Origin: Paenibacillus glacialis
Lineage (GTDB): Bacteria > Bacillota > Bacilli > Paenibacillales > Paenibacillaceae
Direction: 5' to 3'
Assembly (NCBI RefSeq): GCF_001637205.1
Contig: NZ_LVJH01000007.1
Span: 248,001 to 312,000 of the forward strand
Length of the DNA: 64,000 bases
Made by a program: the position numbers and the translations under genes. This document shows positions 35,158 to 43,437 of the stretch, piece by piece. The notes beneath the pieces were generated by a model. It saw only the letters and a list, made by a program, of their open reading frames with translations. It was not told the DNA's origin and searched no databases. The stretch's first letter is position 1. The number at the start of each line of letters is the position of its first letter.

Positions 35158-36068
35158 TAAATGCCTGCCATCGATTTCTTGAATGTCTCGATAAAAGCTT
35201 CAGCTGCTTTAGAGAGATAACGTCCTTTTCTATATGCAACAACTAGCGTACGGTAAGGAACAGGATCAGCTAATGGTAAGTACACAGGAACGAACTCAGA
35301 TCTAGGTGCCCGAGCAATATACCGTGGAACGAGCGTCACACCCATGCCAGCAGCAACAAGAGATTGGATTGTTTCCATGTTACTACTTTCAAATACGACA
35401 TGAGGTTCAAATCCTGCTTGTTGACAGAGTTCAATCATCATTTTACGAAACCCTTGTCCCCTCTTGAGCACGATAAAGGGTTCTCCCTTTAATTCTTCTA
35501 GGTTGACCGCTACAGGCTGTTTACTTGCTGACGCTCTCTGGGCTAGTGGGTGATTAGTCGGGACTGCCAGATCAATTAATTCTTTCCCAATGATCTCATA
35601 AGCGAGAGAAGGTTCCACGAGTGGGAGAGAGAGTAGACTTAAATCTGTTTTTCCAAGCGCAGTCAGCTTCTCTAGGTTCATAGAGGAATCCTCTACGAGG
35701 GAGATCTCGATATCTGGAAAAGTTAGCTTGAAGGTTGGAAGCACATATGGAAGTAAATGAGAACCGGTAATGGGCATACTCCCCACGACAACCTTACCTC
35801 CGCGAAGTTGTGAGATGTCGGACATTTCCTGACGTAATAACTCTACGGCGTCTATGATTTTCTGCGCTTGTTCCATAAATGCTGCTCCAGCATGTGTGAG
35901 TTCAACACTACTCGTATTTCGCTGAAAAAGAAGCACACCAATTTCTTTCTCAAGCTTGGATAATTGCTGACTGAGAGAAGGCTGAGCAATATGTAACTTC
36001 TCTGCGGCTCTCGAGAAATTTCGTTCAGCAGCAATTTGCAATGCATATTGTAATTGTCTTAGTTCCAT
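35157..36068 (-). CDS. LysR family transcriptional regulator
   Basis: Protein of 303 residues. N-terminal helix-turn-helix: MELRQLQYALQIAAERNFS, AAEKLHIAQPSLSQQLSKLE near 21-40, LLFQRNTSSVELTHAG near 46. A periplasmic-binding-type effector domain follows (about 90-295). The effector is unknown. It is divergent from leuC-leuD with a 235-bp shared region holding a T-N11-A-like dyad, so it may control itself and leuCD. The relation to leucine synthesis is inferred from position only. Confidence 0.9.
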   Translation of the reverse strand: MELRQLQYALQIAAERNFSRAAEKLHIAQPSLSQQLSKLEKEIGVLLFQRNTSSVELTHAGAAFMEQAQKIIDAVELLRQEMSDISQLRGGKVVVGSMPITGSHLLPYVLPTFKLTFPDIEISLVEDSSMNLEKLTALGKTDLSLLSLPLVEPSLAYEIIGKELIDLAVPTNHPLAQRASASKQPVAVNLEELKGEPFIVLKRGQGFRKMMIELCQQAGFEPHVVFESSNMETIQSLVAAGMGVTLVPRYIARAPRSEFVPVYLPLADPVPYRTLVVAYRKGRYLSKAAEAFIETFKKSMAGI

Positions 36069-36164
36069 GAATAACCGTCCTTTTACGTAAGTTCTTATCG
36101 TTTTCTTATAAAGAGAATATCATAGAATCTATTGTATTATTCCGTCCTACTTATTCTAACACCT

Positions 36165-36181
36165 TATAGCTGAAACCTATA
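36165..36181. promoter_or_regulatory. LysR-type operator candidate
   Basis: TATAG (36165-36169), then 7 bp CTGAAAC, then CTATA (36177-36181): an exact inverted repeat with the spacing of LysR-type boxes. It lies between the divergent LysR and leuC genes, 97 bp from the LysR start and 123 bp before leuC. AT-rich surroundings make chance dyads possible. Confidence 0.5.
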
Positions 36182-36303
36182 GCATTTATAGATATTATAT
36201 CTTGGAACAATCAACAGAACGATGTTATCATTGTTTTATTCAAGAAATACCGCTCAATTAGGGTAGTTCTTCCAAAGTTCGAATTTAAGATGGGGTGATT
36301 ATG

Positions 36304-37725
36304 ATGAGTAAAAAGACAATGTTCGAGAAAATTTGGGAAAATCACGTCATTCATCAGGAAGAGGGCAAGCCGAGTATTCTTTATATCGATTTACACCTTG
36401 TCCATGAAGTGACATCTCCGCAGGCATTTGAAGGTCTTCGTCTAAGTGGACGTCTAGTACGTCGTCCTGAGCTGACATTCGCAACGATGGATCATAACGT
36501 ACCAACGAAAGATCGTTTTAACATTAAAGATCCAATCTCCAAGCAACAAATCGATACGCTCTCACAGAACTGTCGTGATTTCGGCGTAACATTATATGAT
36601 CTTGATTCAATCGATCAAGGGGTAGTTCACGTTATGGGTCCTGAACTTGGACTTACTCACCCTGGTAAAACAATCGTGTGTGGGGATAGTCATACTTCTA
36701 CTCATGGTGCTTTCGGGGCTTTGGCCTTCGGAATTGGTACAAGTGAAGTTGAACACGTACTAGCAACACAATGTTTGCAACAATCGAAAGCGAAGACGAT
36801 GGAAATCCGTTTTGTAGGTAACCGTAAAGCAGGCGTTACTGCAAAAGATATGATTCTAGGTGTTATCGCTAAGTATGGTACTGATTTCGCTACTGGTTAT
36901 GTTATCGAATACACTGGTGAGTCCATCAAGTCGTTGACGATGGAAGAGCGTATGACGGTCTGTAACATGTCTATTGAAGGTGGCGCTAGAGCTGGTTTGA
37001 TCGCTCCAGATGAGACGACATTTGAATATCTACGTGGTCGCCAACATGTACCTCAAGATGCAGCTTACGATAAAGCTGTTGAAGGATGGAAGCTATTGCT
37101 TACAGACGAAGGCGCTGCATTTGACCTCGTATTGGAATTCGATGTAGATTCATTGATTCCACAGGTGACTTGGGGAACAAGCCCTGGGATGGGAACCGAT
37201 ATTACTTCAAAAGTTCCTGTACCTTCAGAATTGCCAACAGAAAATGAACGTAAAGCTGCTGAGAAAGCGCTGGAATATATGGGTCTTACACCGGGTACAC
37301 CAATCACTGAAATCGAGATTGATTATGTGTTTATCGGTTCTTGTACGAATGGTCGGATTGAAGACTTGCGTGCAGCTTCGCAAGTTGCGAAAGGTCACAA
37401 AGTATCGGATAAAGTCACAGCTATTGTTGTACCGGGATCAGGACGAGTGAAAATTCAAGCCGAAGAAGAAGGATTAGACAAAATCTTCACAGAAGCGGGA
37501 TTTGAATGGCGTGATGCGGGATGTAGTATGTGTCTTGCGATGAATCCGGATGTTCTTGAACCAGGACAACGTTGTGCTTCTACTTCGAACCGTAACTTCG
37601 AAGGACGCCAAGGTCGTGGTGGACGTACGCATCTAGTATCTCCTGCTATGGCAGCAGCTGCTGCTATCAAAGGACGTTTCGTGGATGTGCGTGATTGGAA
37701 CTTCAAGACTGAAGCAGTTATCTAA
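36304..37725 (+). CDS. leuC: 3-isopropylmalate dehydratase, large subunit
   Basis: Aconitase-family iron-sulfur enzyme subunit, 473 residues, which with LeuD isomerises 2- to 3-isopropylmalate in leucine synthesis. Motifs: [18 protein letters not shown] near 27-44, [12 protein letters not shown] near 130, the cluster cysteine in GSCTNGR near 348, and the CSMC pair in [13 protein letters not shown] near 407-419. The third ATG-type start at 36304 is preferred because GGGGTG lies 6 bp upstream. leuA and leuB are not in the window, so the leucine pathway is split. Confidence 0.96.
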   Translation: MSKKTMFEKIWENHVIHQEEGKPSILYIDLHLVHEVTSPQAFEGLRLSGRLVRRPELTFATMDHNVPTKDRFNIKDPISKQQIDTLSQNCRDFGVTLYDLDSIDQGVVHVMGPELGLTHPGKTIVCGDSHTSTHGAFGALAFGIGTSEVEHVLATQCLQQSKAKTMEIRFVGNRKAGVTAKDMILGVIAKYGTDFATGYVIEYTGESIKSLTMEERMTVCNMSIEGGARAGLIAPDETTFEYLRGRQHVPQDAAYDKAVEGWKLLLTDEGAAFDLVLEFDVDSLIPQVTWGTSPGMGTDITSKVPVPSELPTENERKAAEKALEYMGLTPGTPITEIEIDYVFIGSCTNGRIEDLRAASQVAKGHKVSDKVTAIVVPGSGRVKIQAEEEGLDKIFTEAGFEWRDAGCSMCLAMNPDVLEPGQRCASTSNRNFEGRQGRGGRTHLVSPAMAAAAAIKGRFVDVRDWNFKTEAVI

Positions 37726-37752
37726 AGAAATCGAAAGAGAGGAGCTAATCAA

Positions 37753-38355
37753 ATGGAAGCATTCACTAAATTAACGGGTATTGTAGGACCAGTAGATCGT
37801 GTTAACGTAGATACAGACGCTATCATTCCTAAACAATTTTTGAAAAGAATCGAACGGACGGGGTTTGGTCAATTCTTATTCTATGAATGGCGTTTTGATC
37901 AAAAAGGAAATGACATCGATAGTTTTGAGTTGAATAAACCACGTTACAGTGGTGCATCAGTTCTAGTATCGAGAGCCAATTTTGGATGTGGTTCATCACG
38001 TGAACATGCGCCATGGGCGATTTTGGATTATGGATTCAAATGTATTATTGCACCATCTTTTGCAGATATCTTCTATAATAACTGTTTCAAGAATAGTATC
38101 TTGCCTATTAAGTTGTCTGAAGAGCAAGTGGAAGATATATTCCAACGTACAGCAGCACATGATGGATATCAATTGAATGTTGACCTTGAGAACCAGACGC
38201 TGACGGATGAGTATGGTCTGCACATTGATTTCAACATTGATGAACATCGTCGCCAGTTCCTTTTACAAGGTCTAGATGATATTGGTCTTACACTTCAACA
38301 TGAAGCGGACATTACTGCTTATGAGCAAAAGCGTGCTAGTCTTGCTTTAGGCTAG
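37753..38355 (+). CDS. leuD: 3-isopropylmalate dehydratase, small subunit
   Basis: Partner of LeuC, 200 residues, supplying the swivelling domain over the active site. Recognisable by the start AFTKLTGIVGPVDRVNVDTD, AIIPKQFLKRIERTGFG, and NFGCGSSREHAPWA near 77, where the GSSREHA loop binds substrate. It starts 27 bp after leuC behind AGAGAGGAG and is followed by a terminator, so leuCD form a two-gene operon. Confidence 0.95.
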   Translation: MEAFTKLTGIVGPVDRVNVDTDAIIPKQFLKRIERTGFGQFLFYEWRFDQKGNDIDSFELNKPRYSGASVLVSRANFGCGSSREHAPWAILDYGFKCIIAPSFADIFYNNCFKNSILPIKLSEEQVEDIFQRTAAHDGYQLNVDLENQTLTDEYGLHIDFNIDEHRRQFLLQGLDDIGLTLQHEADITAYEQKRASLALG

Positions 38356-38391
38356 TATGTAATTGAATACACATTAGATCATTCATTTACT

Positions 38392-38425
38392 AAGTCTCCA
38401 TTCCTAGGAATGGGGGCTTTTTTTA
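38392..38425 (+). terminator. Rho-independent terminator after leuD
   Basis: AAGTCTCCATTCC pairs with GGAATGGGGGCTT (38392-38419) with a minimal TA loop and G-T pairs, followed by a run of T. It lies 37 bp after the leuD stop. Confidence 0.88.
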
Positions 38426-38606
38426 TTTTATTTGATGACAACAAACGACGGAAGTGTAGGTAATAATCGCAAAGTTAGTATATTTCTCAGAAAAATATGT
38501 AATTAGAGCAGGATTCGGCTACCTAAAGGTAGAATATTGTTATTAATAAGATAATTGGGTTGAAGAAATGTACTTTTAAGAGAAATTTATACAACTGGGG
38601 TGAATA

Positions 38607-40097
38607 ATGAAGAAATTTAGTCTGTTATTGTTTTTATGTGTGTTCTTTCTTATCGTGTATCCGAGCGAGGGAAGTGCTGCCGCGGTTCAGTCAAAGATCA
38701 TTCTTGATGGCAAGGAAGTAAGTATGCCTGCTAATGTCCAGATTGAGGTCGTAAATGGGAATGTTATGATTCCTATTCGTGTCGTTGTTGAGAATCTCAA
38801 GTTCAAGGTAGATTGGGATCATAAGTCACAGGGTGTCAAGATCCAACAAGATACAAAGACGATATCGCTAACGGTCAATCAACAAGAAGCGACAGTTGAT
38901 GGCACAAAAGTCTTATTAAATGCCGTGCCTCAAATTAAGAATGAAACAGTACTAGTTCCGATTCGTTTCGTAAGTGAGCAAATGGGCCAATTAGTAAGCT
39001 GGGATAACATAGATAAGACGGTTTATCTGACGAGTAGTAATAAGGAGTCTATAAATGATGGACAAGCAGGCACAGATGCAGGAGTAGTAACACCTACACC
39101 TAATGTTCCTACTCCACCACCTATATCAGTTCCAGGTATAGATGGAAGTGGACAGACCACGAATCCATTGAATCATCTTAATGGACTGAGTTTTATTAAT
39201 AACCAGCTCCAAATATCACTAGATGGTCAAATAACACCTGTGATTTCTAGATTGACAAATCCGGATCGTATCGTAGTGGATTTACCGAATACTACATTTG
39301 CAGATTCCTTTGGATCAATGCAACCTTTAGATAGTGGATTGAAAGGTGCAATCGTTCCTAGCGGGTATCCGAATGTGTCGGAAGTGAGATATTCGTTGTT
39401 TACTCGTGATCCGTACACAGTTCGAATTGTCATTGTTCTGAACAGTCCTAACGCATATCAACTAAGTCAAGATGTGGATTCTAAGATGGTTGTGATCGAT
39501 TTGAATGTGACAGAAGATAGTAATACGATTATTCCGCCTCCAGTCATCGGTTCAGGGAAGAAAATTGTCGTTATCGATCCAGGGCATGGAGGGTCAGATC
39601 CAGGTTCATCCAGCATTACGAAAAAACTTGAGAAGGATTTCAACCTATCTGTTAGTCTGAAAGTTCAAGCCCTTCTTCTGAAAGAGAAGAATATAGAACT
39701 CATTATGACCCGTGATAGTGACGTATACCCTACTCTTTCTGAACGGGCGCAGTTGGCCAATCGATTAAATGCGGATGTGTTTGTATCTATTCATGGTAAT
39801 AGTAATCCGTCATCTAAGCCACAAGGAACTGAAACCTATTACTACCAACGGAGTAGTAGTAAAGATCTAGCAACGGTCATTCATAAGTATTTAATTAAAG
39901 CAACAGGTTTAACTGATCGTCGTGTGAAAGAAAGTAGTTTCCATGTCATTAGAGAGACTAAAATGGCTGCAACACTTCTGGAAGTTGGATTCTTAAGTAA
40001 TAGTACAGATGAAGCAGTTATGTATACTGAAGACTTTCAGAATCGAGTAGCACAAGCTGTCGTAGATGGAATTAAAGAATATATGGGTGTTAAGTAA
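38607..40097 (+). CDS. N-acetylmuramoyl-L-alanine amidase with copper-amine-oxidase-like N-domain and AMIN domain (copy 1)
   Basis: Exported wall hydrolase of 496 residues. Signal peptide 1-26 (ending EGSAA), a Cu_amine_oxidN1-type stalk (about 28-142: IPIRVVVENLKFKVDWD, VPIRFVSEQMGQLVSW), a proline/threonine linker, an AMIN domain (about 190-305), and an amidase_3 domain (about 320-495). Zinc and catalytic residues: His in VVIDPGHGGSDPGS, Glu in KLEKDFNL, His in VFVSIHGNSN, and Glu in LLEVGFLSN. It should cleave the amide between muramic acid and the stem peptide. Only 28 bp separate it from the GerMN lipoprotein gene. A second amidase-lipoprotein cassette follows. Confidence 0.93.
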   Translation: MKKFSLLLFLCVFFLIVYPSEGSAAAVQSKIILDGKEVSMPANVQIEVVNGNVMIPIRVVVENLKFKVDWDHKSQGVKIQQDTKTISLTVNQQEATVDGTKVLLNAVPQIKNETVLVPIRFVSEQMGQLVSWDNIDKTVYLTSSNKESINDGQAGTDAGVVTPTPNVPTPPPISVPGIDGSGQTTNPLNHLNGLSFINNQLQISLDGQITPVISRLTNPDRIVVDLPNTTFADSFGSMQPLDSGLKGAIVPSGYPNVSEVRYSLFTRDPYTVRIVIVLNSPNAYQLSQDVDSKMVVIDLNVTEDSNTIIPPPVIGSGKKIVVIDPGHGGSDPGSSSITKKLEKDFNLSVSLKVQALLLKEKNIELIMTRDSDVYPTLSERAQLANRLNADVFVSIHGNSNPSSKPQGTETYYYQRSSSKDLATVIHKYLIKATGLTDRRVKESSFHVIRETKMAATLLEVGFLSNSTDEAVMYTEDFQNRVAQAVVDGIKEYMGVK

Positions 40098-40125
40098 AGA
40101 GAATTTCCCTGGGGGATGTGATGTC

Positions 40126-40794
40126 TTGTATAAAAAAATAGGATGTGTTTTAGTATTGTCCCTTCTTATGATTATAGGAGTAGGATGTGGGCAGAAACCT
40201 CTGAGTGATGGAGGTACCCAAATTGTAGGGAATGAGGCTAGCAACACGAATAATCAAGAAGTTCCTACGACAGAAAAAGGTACATCGTCAGAAAATAATA
40301 AACCAGCAACCAATCTTTCGTCCGACAGTAAAGAGGTACCCGTAAATGTACCAGTGGAAGACGCTCATAAAGAGGATACGACATTAAGTCAAGATAAGGA
40401 TACTAAGCAGAGTACAAAGATTCAGGTGTATTATACGGATACAGATGCCACGTTACTTCAGAAATCGGAGTATGAGATTCATTTCGCTAATGACACTGAG
40501 AAGTATCAATCTGCATTCAAAGCGTTGCAAGATGATAGTAACCCTGATCTTATCTCCTTATGGAGCAAGATTACGCTTAAGACCCTGTCATTCAATAGTG
40601 GAAAAGTAACATTGGATATTCATATGCCAGACGAAGCAAGATTGGGAGCTGGTGGTGAGCAGTTCGCATTAGATGCATTAAAGAATACATTATTTCAATT
40701 TGAAGAAGTGAAAAGTATTGAACTGCTTGTGGATGGTGCAGCTGTTGAGAGTTTAATGGGACATGCTGATTTAGAGCATCCGATGGTTCGATAA
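40126..40794 (+). CDS. GerMN-domain lipoprotein (copy 1)
   Basis: Lipoprotein of 222 residues starting at TTG behind GGGGGATG. Signal sequence with lipobox IGVGC (Cys at residue 21), a low-complexity Ser/Asn/Lys/Glu linker (about 22-95), and a C-terminal GerMN domain (about 100-215) ending ESLMGHADLEHPM. GerMN domains occur in GerM and in LpqB-type envelope proteins, and in Bacillus GerM supports spore peptidoglycan. An upstream in-frame ATG at 40066 lies inside the amidase gene and would spoil the signal peptide. Paralogous to the gene at 42693. Confidence 0.88.
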   Translation: MYKKIGCVLVLSLLMIIGVGCGQKPLSDGGTQIVGNEASNTNNQEVPTTEKGTSSENNKPATNLSSDSKEVPVNVPVEDAHKEDTTLSQDKDTKQSTKIQVYYTDTDATLLQKSEYEIHFANDTEKYQSAFKALQDDSNPDLISLWSKITLKTLSFNSGKVTLDIHMPDEARLGAGGEQFALDALKNTLFQFEEVKSIELLVDGAAVESLMGHADLEHPMVR

Positions 40795-40832
40795 GATTCA
40801 AAATTCATTAATGTAAATTTGATATCCCACAT

Positions 40833-40872
40833 AAAACCTTCATTCCCGACAATTGGGAGTGAAGGTTTTTTT
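40833..40872 (+). terminator. Rho-independent terminator after the first GerMN gene
   Basis: AAAACCTTCATTCCC (40833-40847) pairs with GGGAGTGAAGGTTTT (40854-40868) with one G-T pair and is followed by T residues. It ends the first amidase-lipoprotein cassette. Confidence 0.9.
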
Positions 40873-41046
40873 CGTAAACACGCATGTTCTTCCTAGTTAT
40901 AAAGTAGGGGGCTTTTTTTCATTAAAAGGAATATATTCGCAACCTTTAGCGAAAAATTGCGTCTAATAGTTGTCCATCGAAAGGAAGTGAAACTAGGACT
41001 AACTCAATTTTTAAAGACAAAATGAATAAGGATGGTAGGGTGAATG

Positions 41047-42468
41047 ATGAAGAAATTTAGCTTCTTGGTGATGATTATCATCTTTGTTATGATGTTTCCA
41101 GGCAAAGGACAAGCTGCCTCAGGGCATTCAAATATATATTTGGACGGTACGGAACTTGTCTTAGCAACAAATGCCAAAATTGAAACGATGCAGAACAATA
41201 TTATGATTCCCGTTCGTGTGGTCGTGGAAAATCTTGGATTTAATGTTGCGTGGGATAAAAATAAGCAGTCGGTAACTATAAATAATGATTCTACAGTTAT
41301 TCATCTTGTTGTTAACAACAAGAGTGGATATGTGAATGGGAATAAAGTTACACTTCCTATCGGGCCCGCATTAAAAACGGACACCGTATTGGTTCCTATT
41401 CGTTTCGTTAGTGAGCAACTAGGACTTCAAGTCAACTGGGATAATGCATCCAAAAAGATATATCTGATTTCCTCGGATACTGGGAGTGGAAACCCAGGTA
41501 CGAAACCAGAACCTAACCCTGACCCTGGCACGGAACCGACAACACCGGGTGAACTAGCACTTATTAATAGCATAAGCTATAGCGAGAATCGCCTTATGAT
41601 TGCCACTAAGGGTAGCATTGAGCCTAAAGCAACGGTAATGAGCTCACCTAATCGCATTGTTATAGATATACCCTATGCCAAGTTCTCTGAAACATTTGGG
41701 ACAAGCCAACAATTAGATAGTTATTTACAAGGTAGTTTCCACGTCGTGGGTTATCCGGATCTATATCAAGTTCGATACTCGCTATACAATAATTCGCCAT
41801 CGACAGTGAGAATTGTTATGGATTTGAACTACGCCAAAGTTTATACGATACACGCTGAAGGTAACTTACTTGTTGTAGAATTGAAAACAACGGATCCTTC
41901 TAATCCAGGTACACCAGTGGGAGGGAATGGCAAGAAAATTGCTGTCATAGACGCTGGTCATGGTAATCAAGATCCTGGAGCAATCGGAATTACGGGGAAA
42001 AAGGAAAAGGCTTTTAATTTGGCAGTTGCCCTTAAAGTGGATCAATTGTTGAAAAATGAACCTAAAATAGAGGGTGTTCTGACACGTAACAACGATACCT
42101 TTTTAGAGCTTAAAGAACGCGTGAAAATAGCTAATGATTTGAATGCGGATGTGTTTATATCCATCCATGCAAATAGCTCGGGTTCATCTGCAGCAAGTGG
42201 GACTGAAACATATTATAATAATGATCGTAGTAAAGCATTAGCAAATGTCATGCATAAATATTTAGTGAGAGCTACCGGATTCAAGGATCGCGGAGTTCGT
42301 TACGGAAATTTCCATGTGATTCGTGAGACGAAGATGGCTGCTGTTTTACTAGAATCCGGATACCTTAGCAATAAGCAAGATGAAGCGGGTCTCTTTACAG
42401 AAAGCTTGCAAAATCGTGTTGCACAGGGTATTGTGGACGGAATTAAGGAATATTTTGGACTTGAATAA
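41047..42468 (+). CDS. N-acetylmuramoyl-L-alanine amidase with copper-amine-oxidase-like N-domain and AMIN domain (copy 2)
   Basis: Exported amidase of 473 residues with the same domain order as the protein at 38607: signal peptide (about 1-25), Cu_amine_oxidN1-type stalk (IPVRVVVENLGFNVAWD, VPIRFVSEQLGLQVNW), Pro/Gly/Thr linker, AMIN domain, amidase_3 domain. Catalytic positions are kept: AVIDAGHGNQDPGA, KKEKAFNL, VFISIHANSS, LLESGYLSN. The start is set by analogy, since the first copy has the same GGGTGAAT-ATG spacing; ATG 41044 is the alternative. A repeat array, not a normal short gap, separates it from its lipoprotein partner. Confidence 0.92.
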   Translation: MKKFSFLVMIIIFVMMFPGKGQAASGHSNIYLDGTELVLATNAKIETMQNNIMIPVRVVVENLGFNVAWDKNKQSVTINNDSTVIHLVVNNKSGYVNGNKVTLPIGPALKTDTVLVPIRFVSEQLGLQVNWDNASKKIYLISSDTGSGNPGTKPEPNPDPGTEPTTPGELALINSISYSENRLMIATKGSIEPKATVMSSPNRIVIDIPYAKFSETFGTSQQLDSYLQGSFHVVGYPDLYQVRYSLYNNSPSTVRIVMDLNYAKVYTIHAEGNLLVVELKTTDPSNPGTPVGGNGKKIAVIDAGHGNQDPGAIGITGKKEKAFNLAVALKVDQLLKNEPKIEGVLTRNNDTFLELKERVKIANDLNADVFISIHANSSGSSAASGTETYYNNDRSKALANVMHKYLVRATGFKDRGVRYGNFHVIRETKMAAVLLESGYLSNKQDEAGLFTESLQNRVAQGIVDGIKEYFGLE

Positions 42469-42471
42469 CAA

Positions 42472-42680
42472 GAAGTAACGCTACAAAACTTTTGGGTATG
42501 CTTCCGAAGTAAGTTTTTACGAAGTATACCCTAGAAGTGTCGCTACAAAACTTTAGAGTTTGCTTCCGAAGTAAGTTTTGACGAAGTATATCCATGAAGT
42601 AATGCTACAAAACTTTAAGAGTATGCTTCCGATGCTAGTTTTGACGAAGTATATCCATGAAGTAATGCTACAAAACTTTT
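42472..42680 (+). repeat. Tandem ~62-bp repeat array (family A) in front of the second GerMN gene
   Basis: Units start at 42472, 42534, 42596 and a partial one at 42659, spaced 62, 62 and 63 bp, each opening GAAGTxxxGCTACAAAACTT and continuing TGCTTCCGAAGTAAGTTTT then GACGAAGTATATCCAT. The first unit contains GGGTATGCTTC with GAAGTATACCC as a near-perfect stem. The last half-unit ends directly before AGGAGG (42681-42686). The final stem AGTTTTG (42637-42643) with CAAAACT (42671-42677) mirrors the stem before proA. Same family and same orientation towards the gene as the proA array. Confidence 0.9.
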
Positions 42681-42692
42681 AGGAGGAACAAC

Positions 42693-43337
42693 ATGAATAA
42701 AAAATGGTGGTGTACTGGACTGCTTGCGTTAGTCGTGGTTCTCGGAACGGCCTGTGGAGATAAACCGCAAGTTGGACCTACCAACAGCCCAAAAGAAGGT
42801 CAGAGTGAAACCGTAACTGTACCCGAAAAAGAAAAAGAAAAAGAAAAAGAAGTTCCAGCTACTGATGCTTCAGGCGAGAATGGTTCTGTAAATACTGACA
42901 AAGTAGATAAAGGTAATGTTAAAAAAGATGAAGTAGAAGCATCAGCAAAAAAAGAATCGATTTCTGTGTACTTTACGGATACACAAGAGATGGAATTGAA
43001 AGAATCTAAACAAGAAATTACGTTTGAAGATGATATACAAAAGTATAAGGCAGCATTTAAGGCTCTTCAAACGAGCAACAATGATGAACTTATTCCTTTA
43101 TGGGGAAAAGTAGAGTTGAAATCATTAGATATCAAGGAGGGTGCCATTACGATGGATATTCACCTTCCAGACGAAGCACGTCTTGGAGCAGGTGGGGAAA
43201 TGTTCGCACTTGAATCTCTTCAGAAAACGTTGTTTCAATTCGATGAAGTAAAGTCTATTGAACTTCTTGTAGATGGTCAACAAGTCGAAAGTCTGATGGG
43301 ACATGCTGATCTAGAGCATCCTATGACAAAAAAATAA
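42693..43337 (+). CDS. GerMN-domain lipoprotein (copy 2)
   Basis: Lipoprotein of 214 residues. Signal sequence with lipobox LGTAC (Cys at residue 21), a charged low-complexity linker containing a KEKEKEKE run, and a GerMN domain (about 95-210). It ends ESLMGHADLEHPM like its paralogue at 40126, and the core DEARLGAGGEMFALESL is also shared. The two domains are much more alike than the linkers. The ATG has an AGGAGG site that directly follows the repeat array. It is probably read with the second amidase gene if transcription passes the array. Confidence 0.88.
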   Translation: MNKKWWCTGLLALVVVLGTACGDKPQVGPTNSPKEGQSETVTVPEKEKEKEKEVPATDASGENGSVNTDKVDKGNVKKDEVEASAKKESISVYFTDTQEMELKESKQEITFEDDIQKYKAAFKALQTSNNDELIPLWGKVELKSLDIKEGAITMDIHLPDEARLGAGGEMFALESLQKTLFQFDEVKSIELLVDGQQVESLMGHADLEHPMTKK

Positions 43338-43437
43338 GAAAAGCAGGAAATGGCGCTTTTATGTCGAATAAGTCGAATAAACTGTTTATATCTTATCTAA
43401 GGTTGATGATTTGTGCTAAGTAGAGAGGGGTAACCAA

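Noticed and set aside
42472..42680. CRISPR array
   Set aside because: About 62-bp units are repeated as a whole without spacer diversity, and the array runs into an RBS.
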